A DNA stretch of 64,000 bases, taken from Affinundibacterium nitidum. GTDB taxonomy: Bacteria > Pseudomonadota > Gammaproteobacteria > Burkholderiales > Burkholderiaceae_D. Below, piece after piece: positions 33,143-42,610 of the stretch (position 1 is its first letter; every line of letters starts with the position of its first letter). The translations under genes were made by a program, and so were the position numbers. The DNA lies in assembly GCF_014284155.1 (NCBI RefSeq), contig NZ_JACOFZ010000003.1:124001-188000 (forward strand), given 5' to 3'. The notes beneath the pieces are model-generated. The model made no database searches, was not told the DNA's origin, and saw nothing but the letters and a program-made list of their open reading frames with translations.

Positions 33143-33925
33143 ATGACACTGTTCAACCATCAATTTTACTCACGCGCAAAGTTAGTCAAATGCTTAATCA
33201 GCGGTCTTGGACTTATCCTAGGTGCAAACTGCCATGCTCAAGCGCTACAAGACAATCAATGGCATGGTGGCATTTCAATTGGCGGCTCTTACGCCTCCAG
33301 CAATACTTCATCGCAAACCTTCACGGTGAATGCCAACGGCAGCAAGGCAACGGCAGAAGATAAGCTCGGCCTCTACACCTTGATTAACTATGGCAGCAAC
33401 AAGGTCAATGATGTAAAAACCAATACGGCGCAATTGTTCCGCTTAGGTGGTCGTTATGATTACAACTTGTCTGAAAATAGCTTCTTCTTCGGCGGTAGTG
33501 AAGCGGAAACCAATAAAATCCAAAATATTGATTCACGCTATTCAGTGAATGCAGGTGCCGGTTATAAGGCGATCAAAACTCCAGAAACTAGCTTCGATTT
33601 ATTCACCGGTGTTGGCTATTCCAAAACCGAATTTGGCGTCACAATTCCGCCATCGGCGAGTAGCAAGAAAGGTGTGGAATTTCTATTGGGCGAAGAATCC
33701 ACCCACAAGCTCAGTCCAACGTCGAGTGTCAAACAACGTTGGGTGGTGTATCCAGGCACTTCAGAGATTGGGACACGTAGTACACTCGATATCAACCTGG
33801 CGACAGTCGTAGCCAACGGTTGGACCTTAAATGCAGGCGCAGCGTTCAACTACACCAGCAAACCGAGTGCTAACTTCAAGAAGACAACCAGTTTGATTAC
33901 CTTCGGTTTCGGCTACAAATACTAA
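33143..33925 (+). CDS. DUF481-like outer-membrane beta-barrel protein
   Basis: The 260-residue product has a signal peptide (Gly-Ala-Asn-Cys-His-Ala-Gln, cleavage near residue 31) and a series of amphipathic strands ending in Gly-Phe-Gly-Tyr-Lys-Tyr, the usual C-terminal aromatic signature of barrel proteins. Segments such as Leu-Phe-Arg-Leu-Gly-Gly-Arg-Tyr-Asp-Tyr-Asn-Leu and Asn-Ala-Gly-Ala-Gly-Tyr-Lys resemble the DUF481 family (putative salt-induced outer-membrane proteins). The function is unknown. AAGGA lies at proper distance before the ATG, and a strong terminator follows. Confidence 0.78.
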   Translation: MTLFNHQFYSRAKLVKCLISGLGLILGANCHAQALQDNQWHGGISIGGSYASSNTSSQTFTVNANGSKATAEDKLGLYTLINYGSNKVNDVKTNTAQLFRLGGRYDYNLSENSFFFGGSEAETNKIQNIDSRYSVNAGAGYKAIKTPETSFDLFTGVGYSKTEFGVTIPPSASSKKGVEFLLGEESTHKLSPTSSVKQRWVVYPGTSEIGTRSTLDINLATVVANGWTLNAGAAFNYTSKPSANFKKTTSLITFGFGYKY

Positions 33926-33942
33926 ACTGTGTTTTAGTCATT

Positions 33943-33980
33943 AAAAAGCCGCACCATGAAGACACATGGTACGGCTTTTT
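33943..33980. terminator. Bidirectional terminator between DUF481-like gene and putA
   Basis: The arms AAAAAGCCG-C-ACCATG and CATGGT-A-CGGCTTTTT enclose a 6-base loop with A/T runs on both sides. It serves both converging genes. Confidence 0.9.
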
Positions 33981-34002
33981 CATTCAGTACAGATAAAGAA
34001 GT

Positions 34003-37000
34003 TTAACTTTGCAATGACATTAAACTTGCATTACCACCAGCCGCTGTCGTATTCACGCAGAGCGCCCGTTCAGCTAACAAGCGCCACAGTGGAATCTCAG
34101 ACTTAGCATCCGTTTCAGCGATACAAACAATCGCACCACTTTGCTGAGCCAATGCCAGTTTGTAGTCATTCACCACATCACGCGCCAATAGAGCAAATTG
34201 CACGTCATCAGCATTACCGACACTGACCGCATCTTGTACCAGCTTAGGCAAGTTCGATGGCAATAGAGCCTTATTCTTTTCTTCGACCACCACCGTGTTG
34301 CCGGTCGCCAAGGCAGCAGCAATTTGATTGAGCAAACTTGCGACATCTTTAGCAGCGCAGAACACACGGCCACGTGAAGAGAAGGCCAAGGTATTCGTCT
34401 CACCGGTTGGGCCTGGCAATAGCATCGTCATTTTGTACGGATTCTGACGCGCATATTGTTCAGCCAATGCCGCAACTTCTGCATGACCTTCTGCTTTCGC
34501 CCAAACTGTCAAGGCATCCAAAGCCACTGGCGCTTGTTTCTCATAGACCGTATTACCAGAGAAGCTAATCACAGGATTCTTTTGCAAGCGTTTTAGATAC
34601 AGCGGACCACCTGCTTTAGGGCCTGTTCCTGATTTTCCTTCACCGCCAAATGGCTGAACACCAACCACTGCACCAACGATGTTACGGTTCACGTAAATGT
34701 TACCAACGTGCGCACGTTGCGTGATGAAGTTGATGGTTTCATCAATACGGGAATGCACACCGAGCGTCAGGCCAAAACCTGTCGCATTAATCGCATCAAT
34801 CAGCGCTGGCAATTGATCGCGGTGATAACGCAAGACATGCAACACAGGACCAAACACCTCTTTTGTGAGTTCAGACAAAGCGCCAATTTCCATCACGGTC
34901 GGCGCCACGAAAGTGCCGTTTTTGCATTGCTCTGGCAATTCTAAGCTGTAGAAAGACTTAGCCTTCGTGCGCATTTGATCGATATGATTTTGCAGATTTT
35001 TCTGCGCCTCAGCATCAATCACTGGACCGATATCCGTTGCCAAACGATCTGGGATGCCGACGCGTAATTCTTGCATCGCGCCACGCAACATTTCCAATGT
35101 CTTATCAGCAATGTCTTCTTGCAAGCACAACACGCGCAATGCGGAACAACGCTGACCCGCGCTGTCGAATGCAGAGCTCACAACATCGTTCACCACTTGT
35201 TCTGGCAGAGCACTGCTGTCGACGATCATTGCATTCTGACCACCAGTTTCGGCGATCAATGGAATGTCTGCACCCTCAGCCAAAGAACGTTTTGCCAAAG
35301 TACGATTGATGATTTGCGCCACTTCAGTGGAGCCGGTAAAGATCACGCCTTTGACGCGGCTGTCTGCCACCAATTGCGCGCCAACGACTTCACCCGTGCC
35401 TGGCAAGAATTGGAGTGCGCCGACAGGAATTCCTGCTTCGTGCATCAATTGAATTGCACGATGGGCGATTAATGGCGTTTGTTCCGCAGGTTTCGCCAAG
35501 ACGACGTTACCAGCGGCCAATGCGGCACTCACTTCGCCGATAAAAATCGCTAATGGGAAGTTCCATGGGCTAATACAAACCACTGGGCCCAAAGCTTCAG
35601 TCTGTGCTTGTTGTTCGACCTGCGCTGCGTAGTAACGCAAGAAATCAACCGCTTCACGCACTTCAGCCAAGGCATTTGGCAAAGACTTGCCGGCTTCACG
35701 AATCGCGAGCGCCATGAAATCTAAAGTTTGTGCTTCCAACAAATCACTTGCCTTGCTCAACAATGCTGCACGCGCCGCGGGAGTTTGGCTTGCCCATTGT
35801 GCAGCGTGCGCTTGCGCCGCCGCTAAAGCAGTTTGAACGTCAGCAGCATCGGCTTCCACCACTTGTCCAACCACATCAGCATGATCTGCTGGATTCAAAA
35901 CGGGACGTGCTGTACTTGCTGAAACTGTGCCTGCGATCAAAGGTGTTGCATGCAGAGTCTGTTGGCTGAAAGCAGAAAAATGCGCGCTAATTTTTTGCAA
36001 TTGCAACTCGTTGCTGAAATCCATACCGGCAGAATTCTTACGCTCGGATCCGAACAGCGCCTGCGGCAAAGAAATACCCGAGTGCATCTTACCTGCGAGT
36101 TTTTGAGCAATATGAATTGGATCTTCGATCAAGGAGTCGATAGAAATTTTCTCGTCGACGATTTGATTCACGAAAGAAGAGTTCGCACCGTTTTCTAACA
36201 AGCGGCGAACCAAGTAAGCCAATAGTGTTTGATGCGAACCTACTGGCGCGTAGATACGACAAGGTTTGTTGAGCTTATCAGCACCCACGACTTGATCGTA
36301 CAAAGTTTCGCCCATACCGTGTAAGCACTGGAATTCATAGTCAGTGACTTTGGCTTCTTGTGCCCAGCTATAAATGGTCGACAAGGTCAAGGCATTATGC
36401 GTCGCGAATTGTGGGTAGATAACGTCAGTCACTGCCAACAATTTTTGCGCGCACATCAAATACGAAACGTCGGTGTAGACCTTGCGGCTATAAACGGGGA
36501 AGCCAGGCATGCCATCGACTTGCGCACGTTTGATTTCAGAATCCCAATACGCACCTTTAACCAAACGCACCATGAATTTGCGATTGCTACGACGCGCCAA
36601 ATCGATGAGGTAATCAATCACAAACGGGCAACGTTTTTGGTAGGCTTGCACCACAAAGCCAATGCCTTCAAAACCTTCGAGATCTTTATCGAAAGCCAGC
36701 GCTTCCATCAAGTCGAGAGACAATTCCAAGCGATCTGTTTCTTCCGCATCGATATTCAAACCAATGTTGTACTGCTTCGCCAACACCAAGAGACTCTTCA
36801 ACAATGGCAACAGCTCATTCATTGTGCGAGCACGTTGTGCGCGAGAATAACGTGGATGCAAAGCCGAAAGTTTGACAGAAATACCCGGACCATCTTTAAT
36901 ACCGCGTCCATTTGACGCTTTACCAATCGCATGGATCGCAGTCTCATACGCTTTGTAGTAGAACGCAGCATCATGCATCGTCAATGCTGCTTCGCCAAGC

Positions 37001-37647
37001 ATATCGTAAGAATAACGATAACCACGAGCTTCGTTGTCTTGACTGTTTTTCAGGGCTTCATCGATTGTTTGGCCTGTCACGAATTGATTGCCGAGCATAC
37101 GCATCGCCAAATCAACACCCTTACGAATCAAAGGCTCACCACCTTTTGCGATCAAACGTGTTAAGGCAGAACCCAAACCTTGATCACTATTGGTACTGAC
37201 CAATTTACCAGTGACCAGCAAACCCCAAGTCGCCGCATTGACGAACAATGATGGAGATTCGCCTAAATGTTTGCGCCAATCGCCTTTACTAATTTTGTCA
37301 GCGATCAGACGATCTTTAGTAGAGGCATCAGGAATACGCAACAAGGCTTCTGCCAAACACATCAAAGCCACGCCTTCTTCAGAGGACAAGGAGAACTCAT
37401 GCATCAGTGCATCAACACCGGATGCCCGCGTTCTTTGTTGGCGCACTGAACTGACCAATTTGTGCGCTAAATCTCGAATATTAGCCTGCGCTGCTGGCAC
37501 GTCTTTGATATTGGCGAGCAGCCATTGCACGGCCTCAGCCTCATCGCGGCGATAAGCCTCAGTAATTGCGTTACGTAAAGCGCTTGGATTCGCTAGCAGT
37601 TCTTGCTGCAGAGCACTGAATGGAGTGGAGTTGGTTGGGGTGGTCAT
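34003..37647 (-). CDS. putA: Bifunctional proline dehydrogenase / P5C dehydrogenase PutA
   Basis: This 1214-residue protein oxidises proline to pyrroline-5-carboxylate (FAD barrel, about 170-480) and then, with NAD, to glutamate (ALDH domain, about 560-1030). The ALDH catalytic Glu lies in Ala-Glu-Thr-Gly-Gly-Gln-Asn and the nucleophile is Cys834 in Gln-Arg-Cys-Ser-Ala. A C-terminal domain of about 150 residues is present, as in long PutA proteins. The N-terminal ribbon-helix-helix DNA-binding domain of trifunctional PutA is missing, so it cannot repress itself. The divergent Lrp-type gene probably supplies regulation. It associates peripherally with the membrane to pass electrons to quinone. 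Confidence 0.95.
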   Translation of the reverse strand: MTTPTNSTPFSALQQELLANPSALRNAITEAYRRDEAEAVQWLLANIKDVPAAQANIRDLAHKLVSSVRQQRTRASGVDALMHEFSLSSEEGVALMCLAEALLRIPDASTKDRLIADKISKGDWRKHLGESPSLFVNAATWGLLVTGKLVSTNSDQGLGSALTRLIAKGGEPLIRKGVDLAMRMLGNQFVTGQTIDEALKNSQDNEARGYRYSYDMLGEAALTMHDAAFYYKAYETAIHAIGKASNGRGIKDGPGISVKLSALHPRYSRAQRARTMNELLPLLKSLLVLAKQYNIGLNIDAEETDRLELSLDLMEALAFDKDLEGFEGIGFVVQAYQKRCPFVIDYLIDLARRSNRKFMVRLVKGAYWDSEIKRAQVDGMPGFPVYSRKVYTDVSYLMCAQKLLAVTDVIYPQFATHNALTLSTIYSWAQEAKVTDYEFQCLHGMGETLYDQVVGADKLNKPCRIYAPVGSHQTLLAYLVRRLLENGANSSFVNQIVDEKISIDSLIEDPIHIAQKLAGKMHSGISLPQALFGSERKNSAGMDFSNELQLQKISAHFSAFSQQTLHATPLIAGTVSASTARPVLNPADHADVVGQVVEADAADVQTALAAAQAHAAQWASQTPAARAALLSKASDLLEAQTLDFMALAIREAGKSLPNALAEVREAVDFLRYYAAQVEQQAQTEALGPVVCISPWNFPLAIFIGEVSAALAAGNVVLAKPAEQTPLIAHRAIQLMHEAGIPVGALQFLPGTGEVVGAQLVADSRVKGVIFTGSTEVAQIINRTLAKRSLAEGADIPLIAETGGQNAMIVDSSALPEQVVNDVVSSAFDSAGQRCSALRVLCLQEDIADKTLEMLRGAMQELRVGIPDRLATDIGPVIDAEAQKNLQNHIDQMRTKAKSFYSLELPEQCKNGTFVAPTVMEIGALSELTKEVFGPVLHVLRYHRDQLPALIDAINATGFGLTLGVHSRIDETINFITQRAHVGNIYVNRNIVGAVVGVQPFGGEGKSGTGPKAGGPLYLKRLQKNPVISFSGNTVYEKQAPVALDALTVWAKAEGHAEVAALAEQYARQNPYKMTMLLPGPTGETNTLAFSSRGRVFCAAKDVASLLNQIAAALATGNTVVVEEKNKALLPSNLPKLVQDAVSVGNADDVQFALLARDVVNDYKLALAQQSGAIVCIAETDAKSEIPLWRLLAERALCVNTTAAGGNASLMSLQS

Positions 37648-37668
37648 AGGTATGGTTTATTATAATTT

Positions 37669-37682
37669 TGCCCAAACGGGCA
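37669..37682. promoter_or_regulatory. Candidate regulator site in putA/lrp intergenic region
   Basis: Short palindrome TGCCC-AAAC-GGGCA in an AT-rich setting between two divergent genes, close to the putA start. This is the expected position for Lrp-type control of proline catabolism, but the arms are short. Confidence 0.35.
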
Positions 37683-37815
37683 TAAACAGATTAATGTTCA
37701 ATTGTATAGAGGATTGACGAGGATTAATTCTGGAAATTCGAAGGTATATCGAAATATTCTATTTTGTGCGACAATAAGACCAAATTTTATTAAAAACTAC
37801 CTACACTGCCTTCTT

Positions 37816-38274
37816 ATGCTAGACAAAATCAGTAAAAGAATCCTGGCCGAATTACAAAATGACGGCCGCATCAGTAATGTAGAACTTGCAACGCGCGTCA
37901 ATCTTTCCCCAGCAGCTTGCTTGGAACGTGTGCGTAAGCTGCAAGAATCAGACTACATTTTAGGCTATACAGCCCAACTAAATCCACATTTGCTTGATGT
38001 CGCCTTGCTGGTGTTCATCGAAGTGGTATTAGATCGTACCACGCCAGACGTGTTCGATGCCTTCAAGCGTGGCGTACAAGCGATTCCAGAGGTATTGGAA
38101 TGCCATATGGTTGCTGGTGGCTTCGATTATCTGGTCAAAGCCCGGGTCAAAGACATGAACGCGTATCGAGACTTCCTAGGCAAGTCCCTGCTGCAGCTTA
38201 GCGGTGTGCGCGAAACGCACACTTATGCGGTGATGGAAGAAGTCAAAAATACGACGGCGTTGCCGATCAAGTAA
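37816..38274 (+). CDS. Lrp/AsnC-family regulator, probably of putA
   Basis: From the chosen ATG the protein has 152 residues: Leu-Asp-Lys-Ile-Ser-Lys-Arg-Ile-Leu-Ala-Glu-Leu-Gln, an HTH (Asn-Val-Glu-Leu-Ala-Thr-Arg-Val-Asn-Leu-Ser-Pro-Ala-Ala-Cys), and an ASNC/RAM effector domain. The latter includes Val-Ala-Gly-Gly-Phe-Asp-Tyr-Leu-Val-Lys, the amino-acid binding loop. An open frame extends upstream but its added residues are not Lrp-like, and the ATG gives the family's usual length. Divergent placement next to putA matches PutR/BkdR-type regulators that activate proline catabolism when proline is present. A terminator hairpin follows. Confidence 0.92.
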   Translation: MLDKISKRILAELQNDGRISNVELATRVNLSPAACLERVRKLQESDYILGYTAQLNPHLLDVALLVFIEVVLDRTTPDVFDAFKRGVQAIPEVLECHMVAGGFDYLVKARVKDMNAYRDFLGKSLLQLSGVRETHTYAVMEEVKNTTALPIK

Positions 38275-38289
38275 ACGGACAGAAGTCGA

Positions 38290-38330
38290 AAAAAATGCGT
38301 GATACTCAAATAGAGTTTTCACGCATTTTT
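38290..38330 (+). terminator. Terminator after the Lrp-type gene
   Basis: The arms AAAAATGCGTGA and TCACGCATTTTT enclose a loop of about 16 bases and lead into TATTT. It lies just after the stop codon. Confidence 0.8.
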
Positions 38331-38393
38331 TATTTGTATCGCTTGTACTTGAAGAGAGCTGAACCAATTAAAAATTAGCTCAGCTCAAGCAAA

Positions 38394-39641
38394 TTACTGC
38401 TTAAACAAAATCCAGTAACGAGCCAAGTCGCTAGAGCCATCAGTGCCAGTCACAGTCTTCAGCACTTCTTCACCTTTAGCACGATTGCCTGCAGCCAAAT
38501 AGGCCATACCCAAATGCAGTTTAGCTTCTTCAGGCGCCTTCAAACCACCCTTGGCAATACCGGCTTCAATCAGCGCGATGCCGCGCTCGAATTGGCCGTG
38601 GATTACAAAATTGTAACCCATATTAACCATACCCAAACCATTTTTACCTGCGCGAGCAGCAGTTTCACCTGCGTCTAAAGATTTAGCATCATCAGCAGCT
38701 TGTTTCGATGCTTTATCTAACAGCGGCTTATGCTTCGCTGCATTTTTGCCTTTGCCCAAGATACCGGCTTTGAAACCACCTTCGAGAACCTCTTTTGCCT
38801 CTAATGGCAAACCAGCGAGCAATCCAATTTCAGCCATTTCCATGTACTGTGTATCGTCTTCCAAATTGCCTGTCTTGTTCAGCAAGCGATACCAGTCTAA
38901 GCGCAAACGATCTGAGAAACCCTTGTTGTTCGGCAAACGATACAAGAGATCAGCCCAGAACTCGCGATTTGGATGATATTTAACGATCAATTCTAATGCT
39001 GCTGTAACGCCCTGTTCGTTTTTCAACTTGACGTGGCCACCATGCAGGAAACGCAAACGCTCTAAACTTGGTGCTTTGCCAGCAGCGAGGTCAGCATCGA
39101 TCAATTTTTTGACTTCGGTTACTGTGTTTGCGAAATCATCTTGCAAATAATAGTTACGAATCAAAAGATCTTGGATCAAAGTGCTATTTGGATCGAGTGC
39201 GAGTGCTTTCTTTGTCCACACCAAAGACTCAGCATATTTTTTCTCATTGTAGTAAGTGCCTGCCATCGCTTCGGTGTACTTAGATTTTTCCGCGGCGGAG
39301 AGGAAATCACTATTAATCATCTCTTCGAAACACTTCGCCAGCAAAGCGTTATTACCTGTGCTCGATGCAACAACAGCCTTAGTACGGCTAATGAAGAAAC
39401 TCTCGAATGGCGTTTTTTTATCGAAAGCGTCTAATGCCTCGATTTTCGTCAACGCTTCTGCATATTGCTTATTGCCGATCAAAGCTTGGATTTCTGTGTA
39501 TGGTTTAGACCATTCTTGACGAATCACTTCTTGCTTAGATGGCTCCTTCTTTTCTTGTGCATAAGCAGATGGAAGAGACGCAATAGATGCTGAACCGATA
39601 GCCAACAAAAGTGCAGCGAGGGCGATAGGAGATTTTTTCAT
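38394..39641 (-). CDS. Exported tetratricopeptide-repeat protein
   Basis: The 415-residue protein has a signal peptide (Ser-Ala-Tyr-Ala-Gln, cleavage near residue 28) and then an almost wholly helical, alanine- and lysine-rich body with TPR-like units. Examples are Tyr-Ala-Glu-Ser-Leu-Val-Trp-Thr-Lys-Lys-Ala-Leu-Ala-Leu-Asp-Pro-Asn and Leu-His-Leu-Gly-Met-Ala-Tyr-Leu-Ala-Ala-Gly-Asn-Arg. It should act as a periplasmic scaffold for protein contacts. Homologous proteins are usually annotated only as TPR proteins. It lies tail to tail with the Lrp-type gene and divergent from pabBC. Confidence 0.85.
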   Translation of the reverse strand: MKKSPIALAALLLAIGSASIASLPSAYAQEKKEPSKQEVIRQEWSKPYTEIQALIGNKQYAEALTKIEALDAFDKKTPFESFFISRTKAVVASSTGNNALLAKCFEEMINSDFLSAAEKSKYTEAMAGTYYNEKKYAESLVWTKKALALDPNSTLIQDLLIRNYYLQDDFANTVTEVKKLIDADLAAGKAPSLERLRFLHGGHVKLKNEQGVTAALELIVKYHPNREFWADLLYRLPNNKGFSDRLRLDWYRLLNKTGNLEDDTQYMEMAEIGLLAGLPLEAKEVLEGGFKAGILGKGKNAAKHKPLLDKASKQAADDAKSLDAGETAARAGKNGLGMVNMGYNFVIHGQFERGIALIEAGIAKGGLKAPEEAKLHLGMAYLAAGNRAKGEEVLKTVTGTDGSSDLARYWILFKQ

Positions 39642-39737
39642 GGTGATAATGTGTAATTAAACTTAAAATTTATATAAAACCCAGAGGATATGATCTGACA
39701 TGCTCACTCAGGACTTTTGCTATAGCGTCAGCAGCGG

Positions 39738-41813
39738 GTGCCTGATTTAAACATTATAACGCGTTTATACCCGCTGCCTATAGCTAACGCACCGCACACA
39801 AATTGGACGACATCATTCGCAATCAAAGGCGATACTTTTGTCATTATTGATTTAAATATTAAAAAAGCAGCATCACTGTGCAGAGTAAGCCATCTGCGAG
39901 TAAACTACGCGCAATTTAAATCGGCCCTCAATATTGTGCTCACTTTCGCAACTTCCAATTCATCCCTAACCTCGGCAAACTCTTGCTTTGCCTTGCTTGA
40001 CGACGCTCAGTCAGATGAAAGTAAGTCGCGCTTCTACACAGGTTTAAGGCAAACCCATATTTGTACAAATATGTCTCAGTGGCAGTCCATGTGGGACTCT
40101 GTTCAAGAAGAACTCGCAGCAGGTTACCATGCTGTTGCTTTGCTCCGGTACGAAACAGGCTGCCAACTGCAGGCAATTACATCGCGCACCACTCCAAAAG
40201 AAAAACCAAGCCAGGTTTTGATTTTCGAACACTGCCAGATGTTGAGTCGCCACCAAGTTACTGATTTCTTGCAGCAGCATTTTCGGACCGATGAACAAGT
40301 ATCTCCAGCGGGCATACACTCACTCGAAGCGAGCATTAATCAAACTGAATTCACGCAAGCGATCGCTCAAATTCAAGCTTACATCGCAGCTGGCGATACT
40401 TACCAGGTCAACTATACCTATCGTCTACACTTTCAAACCTATGGCTCTCCAATCGCACTGTATTTGGCACTTCGTGCTCGACAGCCTGTGCCATATGGGG
40501 CATTGATTCATCTCTCCAACGATAAAGTGGTGCTATCGTTTTCGCCTGAACTCTTTGTGCGCCATCAACAAGGAGCTCTCACGGCGCGACCGATGAAGGG
40601 AACGGCAGCTGCGTCGGGTGATTTGGCTGAAGATGAACGCCGCGCGCACGCCTTAAGCCAAGATCAAAAGAACCGTGCCGAGAATTTAATGATTGTCGAT
40701 TTGCTGCGCAATGACCTAGGCCGTATCGCAGAGACGGGCTCAGTAAAGGTACCTCGCCTGTTTGAGGTAAATCGTTTTACTAGCGTTCTACAAATGACAT
40801 CGACCATCGAAGCGACGGTGAAGTCAGAGCTGAACTTAGCTGAAGTCATGAGTGCCCTTTTTCCATGCGGGTCGATTACCGGTGCTCCTAAAAAACGCAC
40901 GATGGAAATTATTCGAGAAATCGAAACAGAAGAGCGAGGGCTTTACACTGGGGCCATTGGTTGGTTCGCCCCCAACCCTAATAGTGAGCGCCTGTCTGAC
41001 TTCTGCCTTTCTGTGCCAATCCGCACCCTTGAACTAGAAGCTTCTGCGAAATCCGGAGAACGCAAGGGACGCATGGGTGTCGGTGCGGGTATCGTTTTTG
41101 ATAGCGTGGCAGATGAAGAATATGCCGAGTGCCAACTGAAAGCCAAGTTCTTGACTGGGCTCGAACCTCGTTTCGCCCTCTTTGAAACCATGCGAGCGAC
41201 ACGTGAAGAGGTTTGTCAAAATTGGGCTTTACATTTGGAGCGACTGCATGGATCAGCGCAGTACTTTGGCTTTCGCTTTAATCCTGAACGCATAGCAAAA
41301 GAACTGCAAGATTTCTGTTCAGGTTTAGATCCAAATACGACTTATCGCCTGAAGCTAACACTACAGCATGACGGCACCACCAACATCCAGAGTGCTGAAC
41401 TTACGCCCCTCAATACGCAAGATGGGTATGTCAATTTTCTCTTTGAAAATGAGGTTTGTCACACGCCGAAGTTGTTCCTGGCTCATAAAACGACCATACG
41501 CCAGCAATACGATACCGCTTGGCAACGAGCCGAACGGCACGCTGCTTTCGATGCCATCTTCATCAACGAGGACGGGTATGTCACTGAAGGGGGTAGGAGT
41601 ACCGTTCTTGTATGCCTTGAAGGACAGTGGTTCACCCCACCTCTGAGCGATGGAGTCTTGCCTGGGGTTATGCGCCGACAAGTGTTGACCGACCGCGTGC
41701 GTAATGTTCAAGAGCGTTCAATCACCGTAGCAGAATTTCTCAGTGCAGAACAAGTGGTGTTGGCAAACTCCTTACGCGGATTAATGCCAGCACGCCGCAT
41801 CTCAGTAAGTTGA
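39738..41813 (+). CDS. pabBC: Aminodeoxychorismate synthase component I fused to aminodeoxychorismate lyase
   Basis: This is a 4-aminobenzoate (folate) pathway fusion. Residues about 70-460 are a chorismate-binding PabB domain with Gly-Ala-Leu-Ile-His-Leu, Pro-Met-Lys-Gly-Thr-Ala, Leu-Arg-Asn-Asp-Leu-Gly-Arg and Gly-Ser-Ile-Thr-Gly-Ala-Pro-Lys. Residues about 470-691 are an aminotransferase class IV (PabC) domain with His-Lys-Thr-Thr-Ile-Arg-Gln-Gln-Tyr-Asp and Glu-Gly-Gly-Arg-Ser-Thr. The protein would add ammonia to chorismate and split off pyruvate. The given start is the longest GTG frame. Its first 66 residues are not family-like, and GTG at 39936 is more likely the true start, though no strong ribosome-binding site is visible at either. 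The stop is one base from the stop of moeB on the other strand. Confidence 0.9.
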   Translation: MPDLNIITRLYPLPIANAPHTNWTTSFAIKGDTFVIIDLNIKKAASLCRVSHLRVNYAQFKSALNIVLTFATSNSSLTSANSCFALLDDAQSDESKSRFYTGLRQTHICTNMSQWQSMWDSVQEELAAGYHAVALLRYETGCQLQAITSRTTPKEKPSQVLIFEHCQMLSRHQVTDFLQQHFRTDEQVSPAGIHSLEASINQTEFTQAIAQIQAYIAAGDTYQVNYTYRLHFQTYGSPIALYLALRARQPVPYGALIHLSNDKVVLSFSPELFVRHQQGALTARPMKGTAAASGDLAEDERRAHALSQDQKNRAENLMIVDLLRNDLGRIAETGSVKVPRLFEVNRFTSVLQMTSTIEATVKSELNLAEVMSALFPCGSITGAPKKRTMEIIREIETEERGLYTGAIGWFAPNPNSERLSDFCLSVPIRTLELEASAKSGERKGRMGVGAGIVFDSVADEEYAECQLKAKFLTGLEPRFALFETMRATREEVCQNWALHLERLHGSAQYFGFRFNPERIAKELQDFCSGLDPNTTYRLKLTLQHDGTTNIQSAELTPLNTQDGYVNFLFENEVCHTPKLFLAHKTTIRQQYDTAWQRAERHAAFDAIFINEDGYVTEGGRSTVLVCLEGQWFTPPLSDGVLPGVMRRQVLTDRVRNVQERSITVAEFLSAEQVVLANSLRGLMPARRISVS

Positions 41814-41814
41814 G

Positions 41815-42570
41815 TTAGCTCTTCGTTGAAGTGCAAACAGAGCAGGTTGGATTTTTCTGCAAGCGCATTTGTGACCACTCCATGCGCTTGGCATCGAGCA
41901 TTTGCAGTTTTCCATTGAGCGATTCACCGACACCCATCAGCAGCTTTAAGCCCTCGGCAGCTTGCATTGTGCCGATAATCCCAACCAATGGTGCGAATAC
42001 TCCCATCGTCGAACATTGAACCTCTTCGACATGCTGTTCTGGCGAAAACAAACAGGCGTAACATGGAGCATCTATTTGGCGCTGATCGAAAACGCTAATC
42101 TGGCCATCAAAGCCAATTGCTGCACCAGAGACCAAAGCAACCTTATGTTGAACACAAGCGGCATTAATTGCGTGGCGAGTCTTAAAATTATCGGTGCAGT
42201 CGAACACGACATCGGCAGCTTGCACAAGCTCCGATAAACGTTCCGTCTGCAAACGCTCCTGCAAGGCATGAACACCAACATCGGGGTTCAAATGCTGAAT
42301 TGAAATCTGCGCAGACGCCACTTTACTCATGCCGACACGTTCTGTGTTGTGTGCAATCTGTCTCTGCAAATTCGTTAAATCAACTACATCATCATCGACT
42401 AAGGTGATCTCGCCGACACCAGAACTGGCAAGATACATCAACACGGGCGAGCCTAAACCACCAGCACCAACCACCAAGACTTTGGCCTTGAGCAAGGCTT
42501 GCTGCCCTTCGATTCCAATCGCATCCAAGAGGATATGGCGCGAATACCTCAGTAGCTGATTGTCGTTCAT
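41815..42570 (-). CDS. moeB: MoeB/ThiF-family adenylyltransferase
   Basis: The 251-residue protein activates the C-terminal glycine of a ubiquitin-like sulfur carrier (MoaD or ThiS) with ATP for molybdopterin or thiamine synthesis. Visible parts are the ATP loop Gly-Ala-Gly-Gly-Leu-Gly-Ser (35-41) and Asp-Leu-Thr-Asn-Leu-Gln-Arg-Gln. Zinc cysteine pairs are at 170/173 and 243/246, and the conserved Cys is 186. The preferred ATG gives the usual Asp-Asn-Gln-Leu-Leu-Arg-Tyr-Ser-Arg-His start; a TTG three codons upstream is the alternative. It lacks the C-terminal rhodanese domain of MoeZ-type proteins. It is the last gene of the gpmA-envC-ctpA run. Confidence 0.9.
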   Translation of the reverse strand: MNDNQLLRYSRHILLDAIGIEGQQALLKAKVLVVGAGGLGSPVLMYLASSGVGEITLVDDDVVDLTNLQRQIAHNTERVGMSKVASAQISIQHLNPDVGVHALQERLQTERLSELVQAADVVFDCTDNFKTRHAINAACVQHKVALVSGAAIGFDGQISVFDQRQIDAPCYACLFSPEQHVEEVQCSTMGVFAPLVGIIGTMQAAEGLKLLMGVGESLNGKLQMLDAKRMEWSQMRLQKNPTCSVCTSTKS

Positions 42571-42610
42571 AAGGTGCAAAGAATTTGACCGATCGAAATA
42601 TTTTCAAGCA

